DNA of 64,000 nucleotides from Nannochloris sp. 'desiccata' (Eukaryota; Chlorophyta; Trebouxiophyceae; Chlorellales; Chlorellaceae): contig JAGTXX020000006.1 in NCBI GenBank assembly GCA_019044685.2, forward strand, positions 496,001-560,000, written 5' to 3'. Below, in pieces: positions 1 to 12,706 of the stretch. The translations under genes were made by a program, and so were the position numbers. The notes below the pieces were generated by a model. The model searched no databases and was not told the origin of the DNA. It saw only the letters and a list, made by a program, of their open reading frames with translations. How positions within the stretch are numbered: position 1 is the first letter of the stretch; every line of letters begins with the position of its first letter.

Positions 1-198
1 GTAATCAGTCCAAATTTAGATATCATTGGAATTTATTTTTGACTTTGGTAATAGTATCCGAGTTCAGGTTGTTTGAAACAGGACTCGAAAGTTCTAGTCT
101 AACTACTGCATCTCTTGTAGTTTTTGGCAATTTCGGTCGGAATTGCTTTGGCAAATTGTTCATTAAGATTCACTCCCCGTATTAGTATCGCTTTCGAT

Positions 199-2264
199 AT
201 GTCGACTGATAACTCAGGAGCCGCTGGCAAGGGCAAGGGCAAGAAAAAGGTACGAAAGGTTCGCATGCAGAGTAGATGTTGCTCAAATGTGTTCAATTAG
301 TAACCTTATCTGGGAATTAAAAACGGTGCTTTGTATATTTTAAAAGCCACTCTATCCATTAAGTCCGTCGCATTGCGATTTTATGCGGTTTTTGGCGGGT
401 TTTATTGTTCTTACCCTCATCTCAATTTCAATTTTATTTACAGGGTGCCAAATTTGCCCCTTTGCCCAGCATCCAAGCTGTTGAAGCTTCTCTGCCTTGG
501 CACGTTGAGTACAGCTCCCGTGCCGGTCGTCATGCTGTAGCCAACGAGGACCTCCCTGCCGGCACGCTGGTCTTGGTCGAGCAGCCTTTCCTCCGCTTGC
601 CTCTGTCTAAATTCGCAGCTGCTGTATGCACTCGTTGCTTACGCACTCTCCAGCAGTCTGGTGAGGTCCCTCCTCCTGGCAACCCTTGCCTCCCTCGTTA
701 TTGCATCAAGTGCAAAGAACAACCCAGTCCTCTTGATGCTCAACTCGCTGCTCTCCGCATCAAACTTGCTGAGATTGCCGACGTCAGCAAACTGGACCCT
801 CTCATGTTCAATATCTTGACTAATCTAGATCTCCAGCGCTCTGGAATCGAAATTGCTGCCCCCCCTGCTGCGGACATGCCTGCTAAGTCCTTCCCCGACA
901 TTAAACAAGACTTCAATGATATTCGTTGCTCTGTTGCTGACTACGACTCCATGCCCAACATGTGGGATCGTAAACCTGAAGCATGGAGAAAGAAATTCGG
1001 TCCTGCTTTGCGTGCTTTGCATAAAGAACTCACTGCTTTGGCCGAGGCTGGCACCGTTGCCAACTACAAAGTCAGTCCTATTACCCGTCTTCAAGCAGAT
1101 GCTGCTCAGCTTCCTGCCAATTTACACCAAGTCACAGGCCCTCATGCCGCCACCGAGACTGGTATTGCCTTGTTCCCTGCTCTTTCCGTCTTCAACCACT
1201 CTTGCTTACCAAACGCACACTTCATCGTCAGTGCAAGCCGAGTATTTGTCCGCACGTTGATTCCTGTAACTAAGGGCACCCAGCTTACTGTTGCGTATGT
1301 ACAAATTACCGAACCTCGCAATGTACGTCAACAGACTTTGGAAAGTGAACGCCACTTCACTTGTACATGCCCCCGCTGCTCCGGCCCTTTAAAACAAAGT
1401 GTTGATCGATTCTTGGAGGGTGTTATATGTGGAGTGTGCAACCAAGATGTGATGCTTCCAACTGTTGGGGTTGAGAATGACGCTGCACGGGAAGTGTGGA
1501 AGGAAAGAATGAAAGAAATGAAGGCAGAAGAAGAAAAAAATCAAGCTATCCGTGCGAAAAAAGCTGCTGCAAAAAATAAAGCAAAGAAAGCGATCAAGAG
1601 TTCTTCAAGTGGTGGTGAAGCTCCAGCTGACGCTGCACCTGAAACAGACGCAAAAGAAGCCGACAGGGTAGATAATGGTGAAGAAACCGAGCAAAAAAAA
1701 GAACAAGATGAAGATCAACAGCAGCAGGAGCTTCAAAATAACGGCAATGAGTTGCCGGAAAATATTCCCTTTTGGAGATGCTGCACCTGCGAGACAGTTC
1801 TTCCAGCGCACACAATAGACGGCTACGGCCCTGGTGACGTCATCTCCCAAGCTGCAAATTGCCTTCAACGTGGTATAACGTATATTAACATCAAACATGC
1901 TGAATTAGCAGCTCAGGGTGAGCAATTGTTGGAGCAAGTGGCCAACGGCATGGACGGCCGTCTTGCCGTCTACCATAATTACGTCACCTCAGCTCAAGCC
2001 CCGTTGATTAATATCAACATGCGTAAAGGGGAGAGTATCAAGGTTATTACCCATGCTGTGACGTTATGGCAAGCGGATAGAGAGCTGTTTGAAATGCGAC
2101 CCAGTTTGCAACAAATGCAGTGCCTCGAGGCAGTCATTGAAGCGGCAGAAACCAAGGCCTCTGCAGCAAATTCTACTGTGATTAAGAAACAGTTGGAGAA
2201 AAAGGTGAAACAAGCAAAGGAGGAATTGAAATTAATTCGACCAATTTTGGTCGGAGACTCTTGA
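199..2264 (+). CDS. SET-domain (SMYD-like) lysine methyltransferase
   Basis: Two exons are seen, 199-249 and 444-2264, joined by a 194-bp GT-AG intron in phase 0, giving about 623 residues. Exon 1 encodes a short Gly/Lys-rich N terminus starting at the first ATG. The SET core carries the motif NHSC at about residues 268-271, which in this family helps bind S-adenosylmethionine, followed by a post-SET-like cysteine cluster (TCPRC). Cys pairs before the core (CTRCLRTL and YCIKC) resemble a degenerate MYND or zinc site, as in SMYD proteins. A low-complexity Lys/Glu/Gln linker at about residues 370-450 splits off a C-terminal region. The likely role is methylation of lysine on histones or other proteins; the substrate cannot be told. 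The intron placement is supported by the good donor (AAG/GTACGA) and a TTTACAG acceptor. Confidence 0.8.
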
Positions 2265-3300
2265 AAAAGCCAGAGTAGAGTGCTCGTGGTTTGAAAAAGA
2301 AAACCTTATCATCTTGATACTTGATCTAAACTTTGCAAGAGATCCGTTGAAGAGTAGTATTCTTTTTTTGTTGTGTTGTTTTCACCCTGTTGCTTTAGAA
2401 AACTAAGAAATTTCGGAATACAGATGGTAACAATATAGAAAGGAGATTTTTTCAGATCCCCCTAAGAGGAAAAGTTCAAAACAAAATTTTCCGGTCATCC
2501 TTTCTATCCTGCTGCCCTCTTTTCTCTCCGTTGCATAATTAAATACGTACTCCGTTGCATAATTAAATACGTACTCTATCATCAAAATGTTATATACATT
2601 TACAGTTGTAGCGATGTTATTTAATATTTGCAAAAAGAAACAGCTAAAAGAGCGAGCAAAGAAACCATAAAAACAGGAAAAGGCAGGAAAAAAGCCGAGA
2701 GGAGGCTGTTGCTGTCAAGAGCCAGCCGCCCTCATAGCGGTCATGTCAGGTTAATAGTAACATTAGTATATTTATGTGCCATTGGGATTAACCGAAATAA
2801 ACCCGGCAAAAACGATTAAAAAAATAAACAAAAAATAAACAAAATAAGAAGGAGAGAATAACACAGAGCACAAAGCCGGCGGTTGCTGGCATTGGCAAAA
2901 GATAAGAAAATCTAAATTTATTTAGAAAACGGTTCCCTAGATGCGTTTCTTAGACTACTTGTCAGGGAAAGGCGGGTTAGGTTTGCTGTTGTTGGTTTGT
3001 TTTCAACTTTTCGGCGTCGCCAAACAGAAGAAAACATAAAAGTATACACAATTGTTTGAGGTATTAATTATTGAGGTAAATGTAGGAAACAAATATCTGT
3101 GCATCTAGCGTTTTAAATATCACTGTTCGGTTTCCTTTTGTTCGTATTATTGCCCTTCTTGGTGTTAGTATGGTCGAGTGGTAAGAAAAATTAAGAAACC
3201 CTGAAAAAACCTAAGAAGTTTTATGGAAGTTTACTCGTGTGATTGTATTAGATCTTCAGAGAGCGTAACTTTCTTCTTTTCTTTATCAATATACATTTGT
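2265..3300. other. intergenic region with no convincing gene
   Basis: This stretch lies between the 3' ends of two convergent genes, so it should hold two 3' UTRs. I see AT-rich runs and a perfect 24-bp tandem duplication (annotated separately). The short reading frames inside lack any recognisable protein features. Confidence 0.6.
2527..2574. repeat. perfect tandem duplication, 24 bp x 2
   Basis: Two adjacent identical 24-bp units start at 2527 and 2551, each beginning TCCGTTGCATAATTAAATAC. The repeat lies in the 3' intergenic region and is probably a replication-slippage duplication. Confidence 0.9.
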
Positions 3301-4975
3301 TTATCCATCGTGGTCTGCAAAGCCATCTTCATGTAGCCAGAAATCTTCATCATCTTCTTCGTCATCTGTATATAAATCAACTTCATCTTCGTAGTCATCA
3401 TCGTACTCAGCTTGAGCTCTAGCTTCACCATTGGCGGCAGCAGCGACAAGTGCTTGACGGGATAAGAATCCTCTACGGGCAACGCACTCTACTACATAGG
3501 CAAGGATAAAAGGAGCGAGCACCACGCCTGAAAACAACCGCAGGAGACACAATGGAGCAGACAACACGCTTGTAGTAGAGATTATTCGCCAAACAAGGAC
3601 GAGGGAAAGTTGAGCAACATGCCACCGCAACCGGACAGGAAGGAGCACCGCAACCAAAGCAAAAATTTGATTGTACAATATAACGCCGCCTCCGGTGAGA
3701 TATACACCAGCAGTGATACAGAGAGACGAAGTTAACAACATTTTATCACGATTTTCACGATAGAATGCAAGGCTACTATTAGAATTTGAAGAAGACTGCA
3801 TTTTCGTAGCCAACAGTGCCATCGCAGCAGCAGCAACGACTATAGCGCCGACTTGAAGTAGTTGGGAGAGCGGCGTCGCAGCAGGTACGCTGGCAATTAT
3901 GGCAGTAAAGCATGCAAACAATGACCATACATCTTGGTTTCGCATACATTCTGCCTTCCATGAGTGGAATTCTGCTTCTAAAGAGCTGTTCTGAAACTCT
4001 AAAGTAAGAAGACTCACGATAGGGAGCGGGCCTGGCAGTTGAATACCATTCGATGCGAGTGGTGCAAGAGCGGTGAAGAAAATGCTCGTACACTGCTGTT
4101 GGTGTTCATTCTGTTGATAATTAATAGCTGGTGTTGATCTTGGATGCGTAGAAAGAGGTGACGACCTGGTGGAGATGGGCGGCGGTGGTCCACTATTGTC
4201 CCAAGGGCGGAAAAGCAAGGATATAACTAAAGAGACAAATTCGCGTAGTTGTTGAGCGTGATTACGACTAAGGGTCTCTGCGAGTTGTACAGCGCCGTGT
4301 ATGGACCTGGAAATGGAGGGGCAGCATTTTGTGAAATTTTGTCATATTTGGAGGCAAGAATTGGAAATGGCACTACTGTTCAAGGGCAGGAGACTAACTT
4401 TGTGCTTGGACGGCCTGAGCTATTGCATGTTACTCTAGCGACAAGGCTGCCGAAATGGGAAGAAGCTTCTGAAGGCCGTGAGTGAAGTAGAGGGATCGTA
4501 ACGTTGCACTGAGGGGAGCTCAGACACGCTCTGCAACGAGATCAGGACATAATTTAGTATCAATAATAGCTAGTAAGCAATATAAACCATGGCTGCTCAG
4601 GTCGTATTGCATGTTTGAGCTTCAATGTGAAAAATTCAATACAACCCTTTAATTTAAATAATTTGGTGATAGGCAGCATACTTACGATTCTTTGGTGCTC
4701 CTTGCTGAATGTAAACTCGAGATGGTCATTTGGGGCCCCTCGTGCTTGCCACTTACTCCTGCTAGACTCTTGAGCTCCTTCAATGAGATGGTACAGCCTT
4801 CTCTAACTGCTAAATTACTGGTTTCCAAACAGACATTTGTGCCTGTATCATATAGTAGAATATTCAGCTGTTCCAATCCATCGATGGCGGACTTCAAGTC
4901 TTCTTGAAGTCTTCCAGAGACGAGACTTGCCGTTGTGACTTTAGAAATCAAATCAATCGCCAAAAGTGAACACAT
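3301..4975 (-). CDS. predicted multi-pass membrane protein with acidic C terminus
   Basis: I do not recognise the family. Three exons on the minus strand, 4975-4686, 4530-4399 and 4306-3301, join in frame to give about 475 residues. The donors are GTAAGT and GTTAGT and the acceptors TTGCAG and TTCCAG. The last exon is the strongest part: it encodes several hydrophobic segments likely to cross a membrane (stretches around SLFACFTAIIASV, VGAIVVAAAAMALLA, IFALVAVLLPV and LFSGVVLAPFILAYVV) and ends in a tail very rich in Asp and Glu. The first exon encodes a soluble helical segment. A possible acceptor at about 5002 suggests one more upstream exon that I could not place, so the N terminus is uncertain. 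The function is unknown. Confidence 0.45.
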
Positions 4976-5180
4976 ATTGGAATACACCGCCCGGTCAATA
5001 ACCTATATACACAATATTTTACATCAGAGAGTCTATAACAATCAAAGGAATCAGGCAGTAAAATTATCTTGCCACCTCTAGAAAAAGGAATGTGCAATTG
5101 CAAGGCGCGAAAGCAGCTGACCGACCTTTGAAATTCTTATAACAGGTCAACAAAAATTGCGAACAAAAAGATCGTTGATT

Positions 5181-6758
5181 TCACGGCTTGGAGGCATGAA
5201 ACAAACCCCAGCGATGTTCTCCAGCTTCTACTCTCGCCAATTTCCCACTCCAACTCTGCTTTGCTTCATCTAAAACTTGCTCACCAACTGCATCGGCCAA
5301 CATCACCTTGTTGGCATCCACCTTGGCCACCTCTTCTTTCAAGCACTGTGCAAGCTGTTCAGACCGATCTTCAGCTACAATATCCACAAATCCAGCATCT
5401 GCAAGCATCTTTTGATATTCGTCAATTGTGTTCAGCGTGTATTCACGTTTTGCCACGTAAGATTCAAATTCTTCTGATAAATCACCAGCTTGACGACAAT
5501 AATCAGTGATCACCAATCTACCCCCAGGTTTCAGTACTTTGAATAGCCGTTCAAATAATGCGGGTTTATCAGTCACGTGGATCAATACATCTCTACTGAA
5601 GACAGCGTCGTATGACTCATCTGGAAGGTCCCGCTTGGTGGCATCGGAAACTTCAAAAGAAATTTTATCCCCATTTCCATGTGCAGCAGCTTGTTCTAAA
5701 GCTGTAAGAATCATATTTACTGACAGATCAATGCCGTAAACGTAGCATCCATAGGTACGGGCGAGGTAGACAGCAGCACCGCCAACTCCACACCCGACGT
5801 CAAGTACGTTTTGATCCTGGGAGAGATGAAGAAGTTTAGAGAATTCTTCTGTGGTGGCGATACCTCCTGGAGATACAAATCCATCGCCAAACATAGCTTG
5901 ATACCGTGCAATGCCTTCTTCTGTGTATTGTCGGCCATCCAAAAAATGGCGGGAAGCATTAGCCTCTGCCGTGGGCCCAACAACTTTATGCCACTTCCAG
6001 CAGACTTGATTTTGATTTTGTTTGACACGGACGTAAGTATCTACACTCTTGCAGCATACCAACTCCAAATGGGCCACTCTACCGTCGGGAAGCACTTGCT
6101 GGACACTATCAAAAATCGCAAAATATTCTCGAGGGTTACGATAGTGAGTGGGGTTTTTTTTTCTCGCTTTATCACCAGATTGACGGAAGCAGGATTCTCT
6201 GAAGAATACTACACCTCCATCCTCTAACCAGTTGAGCATATTGATAGCCAGATTTTGCACTTCGGTATCGGAGAGGTACATTAAAAGCCAGTTTGAAAAA
6301 ACAACATCAGCGCTCTGGGCAGGAAGATCGAGTTCTGTGGCATCTCCGCATTTGAAGGTGATGTTTCCATAATGACTATTGTTTTCTTCGTTTTGATCAA
6401 TCAGATTCTGCATGAAATCAAGGGCTATCACAGACTTGGCAACTTCCGCCAGCTCTCCGGTGAAGCGACCGATCCCAGCACCCAGCTCCACTACACGAAG
6501 GCCTTTAACCGATCCTAGAAGACGCATAACCTACATAACGCCGTGAATACATTGGGTTAGAAAAGATGGAAAAGGAGAAGACTTTAACAAAGATTGGCAA
6601 GACTGAATTAGAATTCTGTCGCATACCTCAGGCCGTTCTAACTTATCGATGTCTGCTGCTTTGCTATCAAGCATCATTGCCTCTACAGTAGCTTCTGTAG
6701 AGTGCTCCTTCCAGTAGGCCTTCTGAGCCTCCCGCTCCTCTGCTGTGGGTTGTGTCAT
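5181..6758 (-). CDS. phosphoethanolamine N-methyltransferase, two-domain plant type
   Basis: This enzyme methylates phosphoethanolamine stepwise to phosphocholine with S-adenosylmethionine, feeding phosphatidylcholine synthesis in the cytosol. Exon 1 is 6758-6627 (44 codons, phase 0). Exon 2 runs from about 6530 to the TGA at 5181, after an intron of about 95 bp with donor GTATGC. Two Rossmann methyltransferase domains are visible: motif I of the first is VVELGAGIGRF near residue 57, and of the second VLDVGCGVGGAA near residue 280. This arrangement and a length near 493 residues match plant PEAMT, in which the first domain does the first methylation and the second the later ones. The N-terminal YWKEHS segment also matches the family. 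Both domains look intact. Confidence 0.93.
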
Positions 6759-7164
6759 AGATGATTCTTTGTTTGATCAAAAGATAAAACAAGTGATGTT
6801 TAGATTTATAAGTGTTCTATTACAAATATGTATCACAGAAGACTAGCATAAGATAACTGTTATGTCCAGAGGCGCTACCAAACTATAGAGCACAACGACC
6901 GTCTGACGCTCTTGATAACTGTTGCAGCTACGTATACGGGGCCATTTATTTAAGATTTCGGCCATTCAGTTCAGACTGATTTCAGCACCGACGGGCCTGA
7001 GCTTCCAGCTCTAACGCTGTCATTGGGCGCAGCATGCATGAGCCGTCGTCTTCACCAGCCTGCAGTTTGAAAAACGGTGCTTGCTTGATAAGGAAATGGG
7101 TACAAGAAGAAGTGGGCCCCAATATCAAAATAATTGACAGTTGCCAAAGACTAAAAAATCATGT

Positions 7165-8302
7165 TCAACCTACAGGTCTCCATGGCTCTACGCTATGCTT
7201 TCGCATACCCCGAGCTTGTGTATACCCTGCAGGAGGTGGTGGTCTCCAGTTTTTAGGGGGATATAACTTGGGCAGAGCTTCCCATGTTCTGAGAACTTTT
7301 TCCGCTTCTGGACCTGAAATTTACAAAGTGAGAAATTATTTATTATTTGTCATATAGAACAAGATATTCAGCTCCACAATGTTCATACATACCTGTAGAA
7401 AGGCCAGCATAGGTGTATTCAGGCTTTGTTTCGACGTTGCGATGTTTTTCCATCAACGTGCTCAGTTGGCTCCGAACAGCGCCTTCTTCCCAACCTTCGC
7501 CCTGTGACAGAGGAAATAGCAGTATTGAAGTGAAATTATATATACAGATAGGTACGAAATGCATATAATTACAAAAATTCAATTCCACAGGTAGCCCCTA
7601 ATGCTGTAACTTTGATACCTTGTGAACTGCAAGATCGAGAACGCTGCTTGCTGGTTTCCCATCAGCCGCATACGTTCTCAGCGCTGGATCCGCCCCACAA
7701 GCCAGCAAATAATCAAAAACTTTCATATGTGGAGCATTTCTGTAGTGTGCTACGTGAGCACAGCGGTGTAATGGAGTCCAGCCAGTGCTGTTATTACACC
7801 GTTGATTGATGGGGACGCCTCTATGTTCTACAAGGAATTTTACCATGCCCAATTGTCCGTGGTCAACTGCAAAATGAAGCAGAGCACCTGCACCGCGATC
7901 TAAAGTAGGGTGCCACCAAGCCTGGCACGCAGATTCGATTTGAAGGAAGGCTGGCAAGTCTCCAAATCGGATGGCGTCAACATACTGCAAAATTATATAT
8001 TTTGGAAAAGATTTTAAGGATGAGTTGACTATGAGCTTATCAGGGTCTAGTGAATCATTTGATATACATGAAGCATGGCACTGCTTGTTTCATTGCGTAC
8101 CTCGAAGAAGGTATAAGGACATGAGGGTGGCTCTCCAAATTCGATCCCTGGCCAAGTGTATCCGCAGATAGCCTGCAAAGAAAATATATGGGGCATATCA
8201 GCTTTAAAATCGACTTTTCATGCATATTATGTTCCTGATACCCACCTTTCGAATGCCATCTTCTTCTAGCACAATAATCTCTTCATTATTAGATATTGTC
8301 AT
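7165..8302 (-). CDS. ankyrin-repeat protein, function unknown
   Basis: Five exons on the minus strand (8302-8246, 8172-8101, 7984-7619, 7501-7393, 7313-7165) splice in frame to a protein of about 250 residues. Every junction has a GT donor and AG acceptor, and the phases agree. The central exon holds two or three ankyrin repeats, seen in the motifs GALLHFAVDHGQLGMVKFL, GWTPLHRCA and VFDYLLACGADPALR. These repeats form a protein-binding surface. The flanks are conserved-looking but unknown to me: an aromatic, Pro-rich N-terminal block (GYTWPGIEFGEPP) and a Pro/Trp-rich C terminus ending WRPVG. No catalytic domain is visible. It is probably a soluble adaptor, but the partner is unknown. Confidence 0.72.
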
Positions 8303-9558
8303 TTCCGCAATTTTGTGAGCTCTACTGCTCTGTTAGGACCTTTAAGGGCTTTTGCTGGTATTAAATATATAATTCAAATTAAATGAAATCGACTTTATCA
8401 GATTTGCTTGCCTGCAAACCAGCAAATCACTGGTCAAAGTCTCTGCTATCTCTAAAGAAAAGCCCGTCGGCGCTGCTAATCACTGCAGAACAGAGCTGGG
8501 AAGAGGAAATGCTGCAAATATGTTGGGTTTATATAAACATGCGCAAGCTAATGGATTACAAGTGTCAGATCAGGTTCCTGCGAGACCTTCTTTCAACAAA
8601 GAATCCTATACTTGTATAGAAGGCAGGGCCCACACCGCTATATAGCATTATATAGCATTGTTTCCTTGCAGCTAGCGTCCGGTATAGGGCTCTTCGAGCA
8701 TATCAATACTTAAACATCATTATGCACAAAAAGCGCAGTTCTTTATAGATTGCTCCCCTTATAACGAAAGGCCTGTTGCTTTGTAGGCAACTTCAAGGAC
8801 AGGTCTGGACTGCACTTCAACAACAACTCCCCAAGTTGGGGAGCTAACTGAATACAAAAAAGAATTGCAGAAACACGTCGGGTGTAATCTGTGCACGTGT
8901 TAACTAGAAAGAGCGGACGCAAGGGACCGACATGGCAAACTTTTCAATGACATGGGTATCCAATAAATCATCAAGACCCCCCTTCATTGTCCTGAGCTTG
9001 TACCTCTGCCTTTCCCAACATGGACAGGTTAGCTGCAAAATACCGCTCGAAGAGATTCGGGTTGTGTTATCCAAGAATCGATAATAGAAGTGCACTTTCA
9101 ACGTTCAAGGCCTTGCTTCTACCTTGGCGGCTGTGCTTGTTTGGCCTCAAATGAAATTTTTTGGTTGCGGGCGGGACATTGAGAGACTTCTATTATTTTC
9201 AAGCAGTCTGGCCTCAAGTCTGTCCGGATTGGGGAATGAACATGGAAATTCTATTTGAAATACATTATTTCCGTGCGTCTTTTAGTGCCAGTGTAATATT
9301 ATCTGATGATTACAAACAGGTGCAGTTTATGCAGGGAGGCGCCGGGTGATGAGAAGACTTTGTTTTGAAAGAAACTGTTTTCTATAAGAATAGAGCAAAG
9401 GTCGCTTTACTTCCGCGATTGGATAATTTTATATTCTTGTCTTTACCTTCAAGACAGCCATATTGTGCAAACAAGAGGGACGATACTCCCTCCGTGGATC
9501 ACTTTATAATTATTTGTGCAGTGCTGAGAGACTTCTTCCGCTTGAATTTCTTGACAGA
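8303..9558. other. divergent intergenic region with no gene seen
   Basis: This is the space between two divergent genes (ankyrin protein and acyltransferase). I see AT-rich tracts, a short repeated TATATAGCAT unit near 8640 and a palindrome around CTCCCCAAGTTGGGGAG near 8827. Neither strand has a frame with protein features. Promoters for both neighbours should lie at its ends. Confidence 0.55.
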
Positions 9559-11050
9559 ATGACAGTGACCTTTGCCGAGTCCCCTAAAAAGATGGAGAGG
9601 GAACTTAACGGCGTCAGGGGTGGCCTTATGAGGTACGCTTCTCTTAATTTCTGCACGGATCAAAATCAAATAATTATCTTTCAACTCACAATCCTAACCT
9701 ATCCTCCCTGCAGCTTAAAATACCGCAAGTTCAAGAGCGAGGTTGATCTTGCACAACTTGGAGATGAAATTGATCCTAGCAGACGAGGTGACTTATCACA
9801 AGCATTCGATGACTTTATCGTTGAGTCTGAACAGCAGGATCACGCTGGCATGGGCACAAGCTCTATTCTGTAAGTCATTAATCAATTTGCGTATGGCGGA
9901 GCGTACTCTATTCAGTATTAGGTGGTCTTGCTCTAAACAATAAGAAGAACCCACCACCCTTCTTCTCCTTGCGCACACTTTTGTATTTACCCTGCCACCG
10001 CCCCTCTCACTTCTCACTTCGCCAATACAATCCCTCCACATTTGCAGGGCCGATACCTTGGACTTGAGTGGCACTTTAAACGATGCAGCAGCAGCTTTGG
10101 TTGATGATTCTTTCCTTCGTTGCTTCAAATCTTCAGCAGATGACCCTTGGAACTGGAACTTTTATTTATTCCCGCTGTGGTGTTGTGGCGTCTTTATTCG
10201 AAATTTTATTTTATTCCCTCTAAGGATCATTACTCTCCTCACAGGCTTTCTACTGTTCTTCATTGGGTTCTCTTTAGCTGGGCTTTTCCTTTCAGGAACA
10301 CGGAGAAAACACACTGAACGAGCTTTAGTTCATTTTTTAGCAAGAGCGTTTACGGTGTCGTGGACCGGGGTTGTAAGATATCATGGTCCTCGCCCAGTGC
10401 CCACGCCTGGCCGGGTTTGGGTAGCAAATCACACGTCCATGATTGATTATGCAGTTCTGTGTGCATTTACCCCGTTTGCAGCGATTATGCAGCTTCACCC
10501 AGGCTGGGTAGGTGTAATGCAGAAAAGATACCTGTCCGCTCTCGGTTGTTTGTGGTTTAATCGAACCCAAAGTAAGGATCGAGCTCTGGTACAGCAACGA
10601 ATGCGTGATCACGTGTGGGCTACAGATGCAACTCCTCTGTTGATCTTTCCTGAAGGAACTTGTGTGAATAACGAGCACTGCGTGATGTTTAAGAGAGGTG
10701 CTTTTGATCTCGGTGCCACAGTGTGTCCGATCGCTATTAAGTATAATAAAATCTTTGTAGACGCCTTTTGGAACTCAAAGAGACAGTCATTTACACAGCA
10801 TTTATCTAAAATTATGCGGTCATGGGCATTGGTAGCGGATGTTTGGTTTTTAGAGCCACAAACGAGAAAAGAAGGTGAGTCCTCCACGGAATTTGCCGAG
10901 AGGGTTCAGAAGATGATTGCTGATAGAGCAAGATTGAAGGTAGCACCCTGGGATGGGTATTTAAAGTATTATAATCTAGGGGAGAAACATCCTGATTTAG
11001 TCGAGAGACAAAGGAAATTGTATGCAGAACGATTGAAATCTTGGCTTTAA
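9559..11050 (+). CDS. glycerol-3-phosphate acyltransferase, GPAT9/AGPAT9-like
   Basis: This is an ER membrane enzyme that puts the first acyl chain on glycerol-3-phosphate for membrane lipid and triacylglycerol synthesis. Three exons, 9559-9632, 9714-9869 and 10048-11050, join in frame to about 410 residues. The PlsC acyltransferase motifs are all present: NHTSMID (HX4D, about residues 204-210), LGCLWFNR, FPEGT (about 277-281) and VCPIAIKY. Two adjacent hydrophobic segments at about residues 120-160 would anchor it in the membrane. The pre-domain sequence SILADTLD at the second junction matches the start of the GPAT3/4/9 family, which supports the splicing. The reading frame stays open upstream of 9559, so an earlier start is possible but less likely. 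LPAAT activity cannot be excluded from sequence alone. Confidence 0.9.
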
Positions 11051-11223
11051 AAAGAAAGAGAAGAAGAAGAAGAGATTTTAGTTTTTGAAGATATCTATAT
11101 CTATGTTGTTTTATATTAATGACTTTCTACTTCCCCTACTACTTTTTAAATGAGAATGAATACTATATTGTAAATTTACATTGATAATAGAACGTGCATT
11201 GTGTAAATCCCTGTCATTTTTGC

Positions 11224-12374
11224 TTAATTTGCCGTCGCAGCAGTTGTGGTTTGCAGTCGGGTGGCGACTGCATCCAGAGGGAAATTCGTTCCACAAGTTG
11301 TACAGGCGGGCACCTTCTCACAGAATATAGATAAACAGACACTGCACACATAACCCAAAGCTGTAGGCTTTTTATGACAGAAACACGATGCCCTAAAATC
11401 AACTCCAGATGCTTGAGGGAGCCGTAAATATTCTCGAGACGCGGCATCAGCGGTGAAGGCAGTCAGCAAGTATTGCACCAGCGCTCCTGGTTTCGCTGGC
11501 CTGATATACGCTCCCTTGGTCAAATAACTCGCTTGCTGCATGAAAGAAGAATCTTTTCCTGTTAGTACGCACGCATCTATTAAAATATTAGCTCTTTGTG
11601 CTGCAAAAATCGCGTTCATGGTGGCAAGATATTGACCAGGGTCGTCAGGGCTTGAAGATAAGCATAAGATTCTGGCATTTGACCCAGGACTGGTTATATT
11701 GGCTGTAGTATTATTCATAATAGTACCAATTCCGCTAGTGCTGGTAGTGGAGAGAGCGTTAGTGGTGGCTGTAGCTTGCATTTTGTGGATAAGACAAAGG
11801 GTTCTCAGCAAAGCCCCGCTCCATGCTATCGGCGCCTCTTCTTCCTCATTATTGTTGTTGTCCTCTGCTGCTAGTTGTTTCCCGTGGGCTTCAGATTGTT
11901 GCAGTCTTTGTAGTAATGCGGCCGCCGTGTCGGTTTCTGCTATTGGGAGAGGTATTGTTGAGAGGCTAGGGAGGCAGCCTTGAGTGGCGTGGAGAAGAGT
12001 GGTGCTGCCACGGCCGACGCCAAACACAGCAAGCTGGTTGCTGTCGTTCAGTAATGTGTGGGAACGAACGAAAATTAACAACTGAAATTGATAATATATG
12101 TAGTTTAGTGATTAGAGAGGTGATCAAGCAAGTAAAAATATGTAAATAAGTAAAATAAATATTACATAAAGTGATCTGTGAAAGATTACCTGCTCTATAA
12201 AAGCTTGGGGAGAAAGCTCATGCGTTCGTTCTAGTGCATCCCATAATGTGCTGCTATTTTCAAATAAGATGGCGAGGAAGCTCGCATCGCCTGTGGGTGT
12301 AAAAGAGTGATTTGATTAATTCTCAGTTACCATTACGATGCCTGATTTCGCTTTGGGATCTCACCTTCAGACAT
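11224..12374 (-). CDS. TFIIH subunit p34 / TFB4 (GTF2H3)
   Basis: This is a structural subunit of the TFIIH core, used in RNA polymerase II initiation and nucleotide excision repair. It has three exons: 12374-12365 (only 10 nt), 12290-12190 and 12081-11224. They give about 322 residues. The N-terminal part is the von Willebrand A-like fold typical of Tfb4 (LAILFENSSTLWDAL, then NQLAVFGVG). A low-complexity Glu/Asn-rich insert follows, then the conserved ILIDACVLTGKDSSFMQQAS and the segment beginning YLTKGAYIRP. The C terminus holds a zinc-binding cysteine array (CFCHKKP, CSVC, CEKVPACTTC). The tiny first exon encodes only MSE plus one base. Its placement rests on the good GTGAG donor and matching phase. 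Confidence 0.9.
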
Positions 12375-12706
12375 GATGAGCTGCCTGTCTGGTTCTGATG
12401 TTATTGTAAATTAAATACCCAGCATTTTTCTAAATTTTATTCTGACGTTGAGCTCACAATCCAGCGCAATTTGTGTCAAAGAAAAATCACACTGGCGGCG
12501 ATGAGGGACCCGGTGACCCTCTCACCTTTGATCTCAATCAGACTGCTTTTTCCACATGTTACATGGTGTTAAAAGGGTTATTAGTTCTACAAATACAATT
12601 GGCACAAAAAGGAAAATACCCGCGATCAATGTTGATTTACTAGGGAAAAAAAGTTAATTAGTTCTCTCTTATTAAATTTTATTGCCGACAGCAATATTCA
12701 TTACTA
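12375..12706. other. intergenic region between two minus-strand genes
   Basis: About 330 bp hold the 3' flank of the SBP gene and the promoter of the TFB4 gene. The region is AT-rich and I see no gene. Confidence 0.5.

Noticed and set aside
9463..9558. Upstream in-frame extension of the acyltransferase frame
   Set aside because: It adds residues without similarity to the family; the ATG at 9559 fits better and is close to the conserved start of the acyltransferase.
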